NCBI GenBank assembly: GCA_000961845.1
Contig: LADZ01000003.1
Coordinates: forward strand, 1-35,619
From: Flavobacteriales bacterium BRH_c54
Lineage (GTDB): Bacteria; Bacteroidota; Bacteroidia; Flavobacteriales_E; Vicingaceae
Direction: 5' to 3'
Length of the DNA stretch: 35,619 nucleotides
Positions within the stretch are counted from its first letter, which is position 1. Each line of letters begins with the position of its first letter. Positions 35,603-35,619 of this stretch are shown here, piece after piece. The notes beneath the pieces are model-generated. The model was not told where the DNA came from. It worked only from the letters and a program-made list of their open reading frames with translations, and ran no database searches. The position numbers were made by a program, and so were the translations under genes.

Positions 35603-35619
35603 TAAAGTGATAAATAATA

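Overview
The window looks like a chromosomal segment of a low-GC member of the Bacteroidota, most likely the Flavobacteriales. This rests on the fused lpxC-fabZ gene, S46 dipeptidyl-peptidase, OmpA/PD40 protein of PorE type, LpxC/LpxD/LpxA/EF-P gene order, lack of clear Shine-Dalgarno sites, many signal peptides ending in a 'SQ' or 'AQ' cleavage site, and promoters of the Bacteroidota form TTTG-N19-TAnnTTTG. No rRNA, tRNA, CRISPR array or insertion sequence was found.

Layout. Positions 1-7534 (minus) hold envelope and secreted proteins: an M48 metalloprotease cut by the window edge, a secreted protein of unknown function behind its own strong promoter, two related TPR/membrane-hairpin proteins, a YidD-family protein carrying a signal peptide, and an S46 dipeptidyl-peptidase. 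Positions 7551-11559 (minus) hold lpxD, lpxC-fabZ, lpxA and efp, an early lipid A operon ending in a terminator. Divergent from it, 11729-15584 (plus) holds an SLC13-type transporter, a possible PagL-like lipid A deacylase, a DUF4197 lipoprotein and a Nudix hydrolase. Next come an OlsF-like bifunctional acyltransferase (minus), a queuosine-precursor transporter (plus), pdxH (minus), a YqgE/AlgH protein and a secreted protein of unknown function (plus). Positions 20635-25820 (minus) hold etfB, etfA, then a bifunctional-nuclease-family protein, a CNT nucleoside transporter and a sodium:solute symporter. prmC (minus) diverges from a nine-repeat TPR protein and a PorE-like protein (plus), followed by dnaK.

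Most of the window is core metabolism and envelope biogenesis. The clear accessory element is at the right end, behind the dnaK terminator: a 992-residue protein with an N-terminal Mrr-like nuclease domain and a NACHT NTPase, the architecture of bacterial NLR/STAND antiphage proteins. It has a textbook promoter and a palindrome-rich leader, and is followed by a GC-rich REP-like hairpin. The second unusual locus is the operon pairing a signal-peptide-bearing YidD with two paralogous TPR/membrane-hairpin proteins.

Limits: all calls come from reading motifs by eye. No homology search, structure prediction or folding calculation was run.
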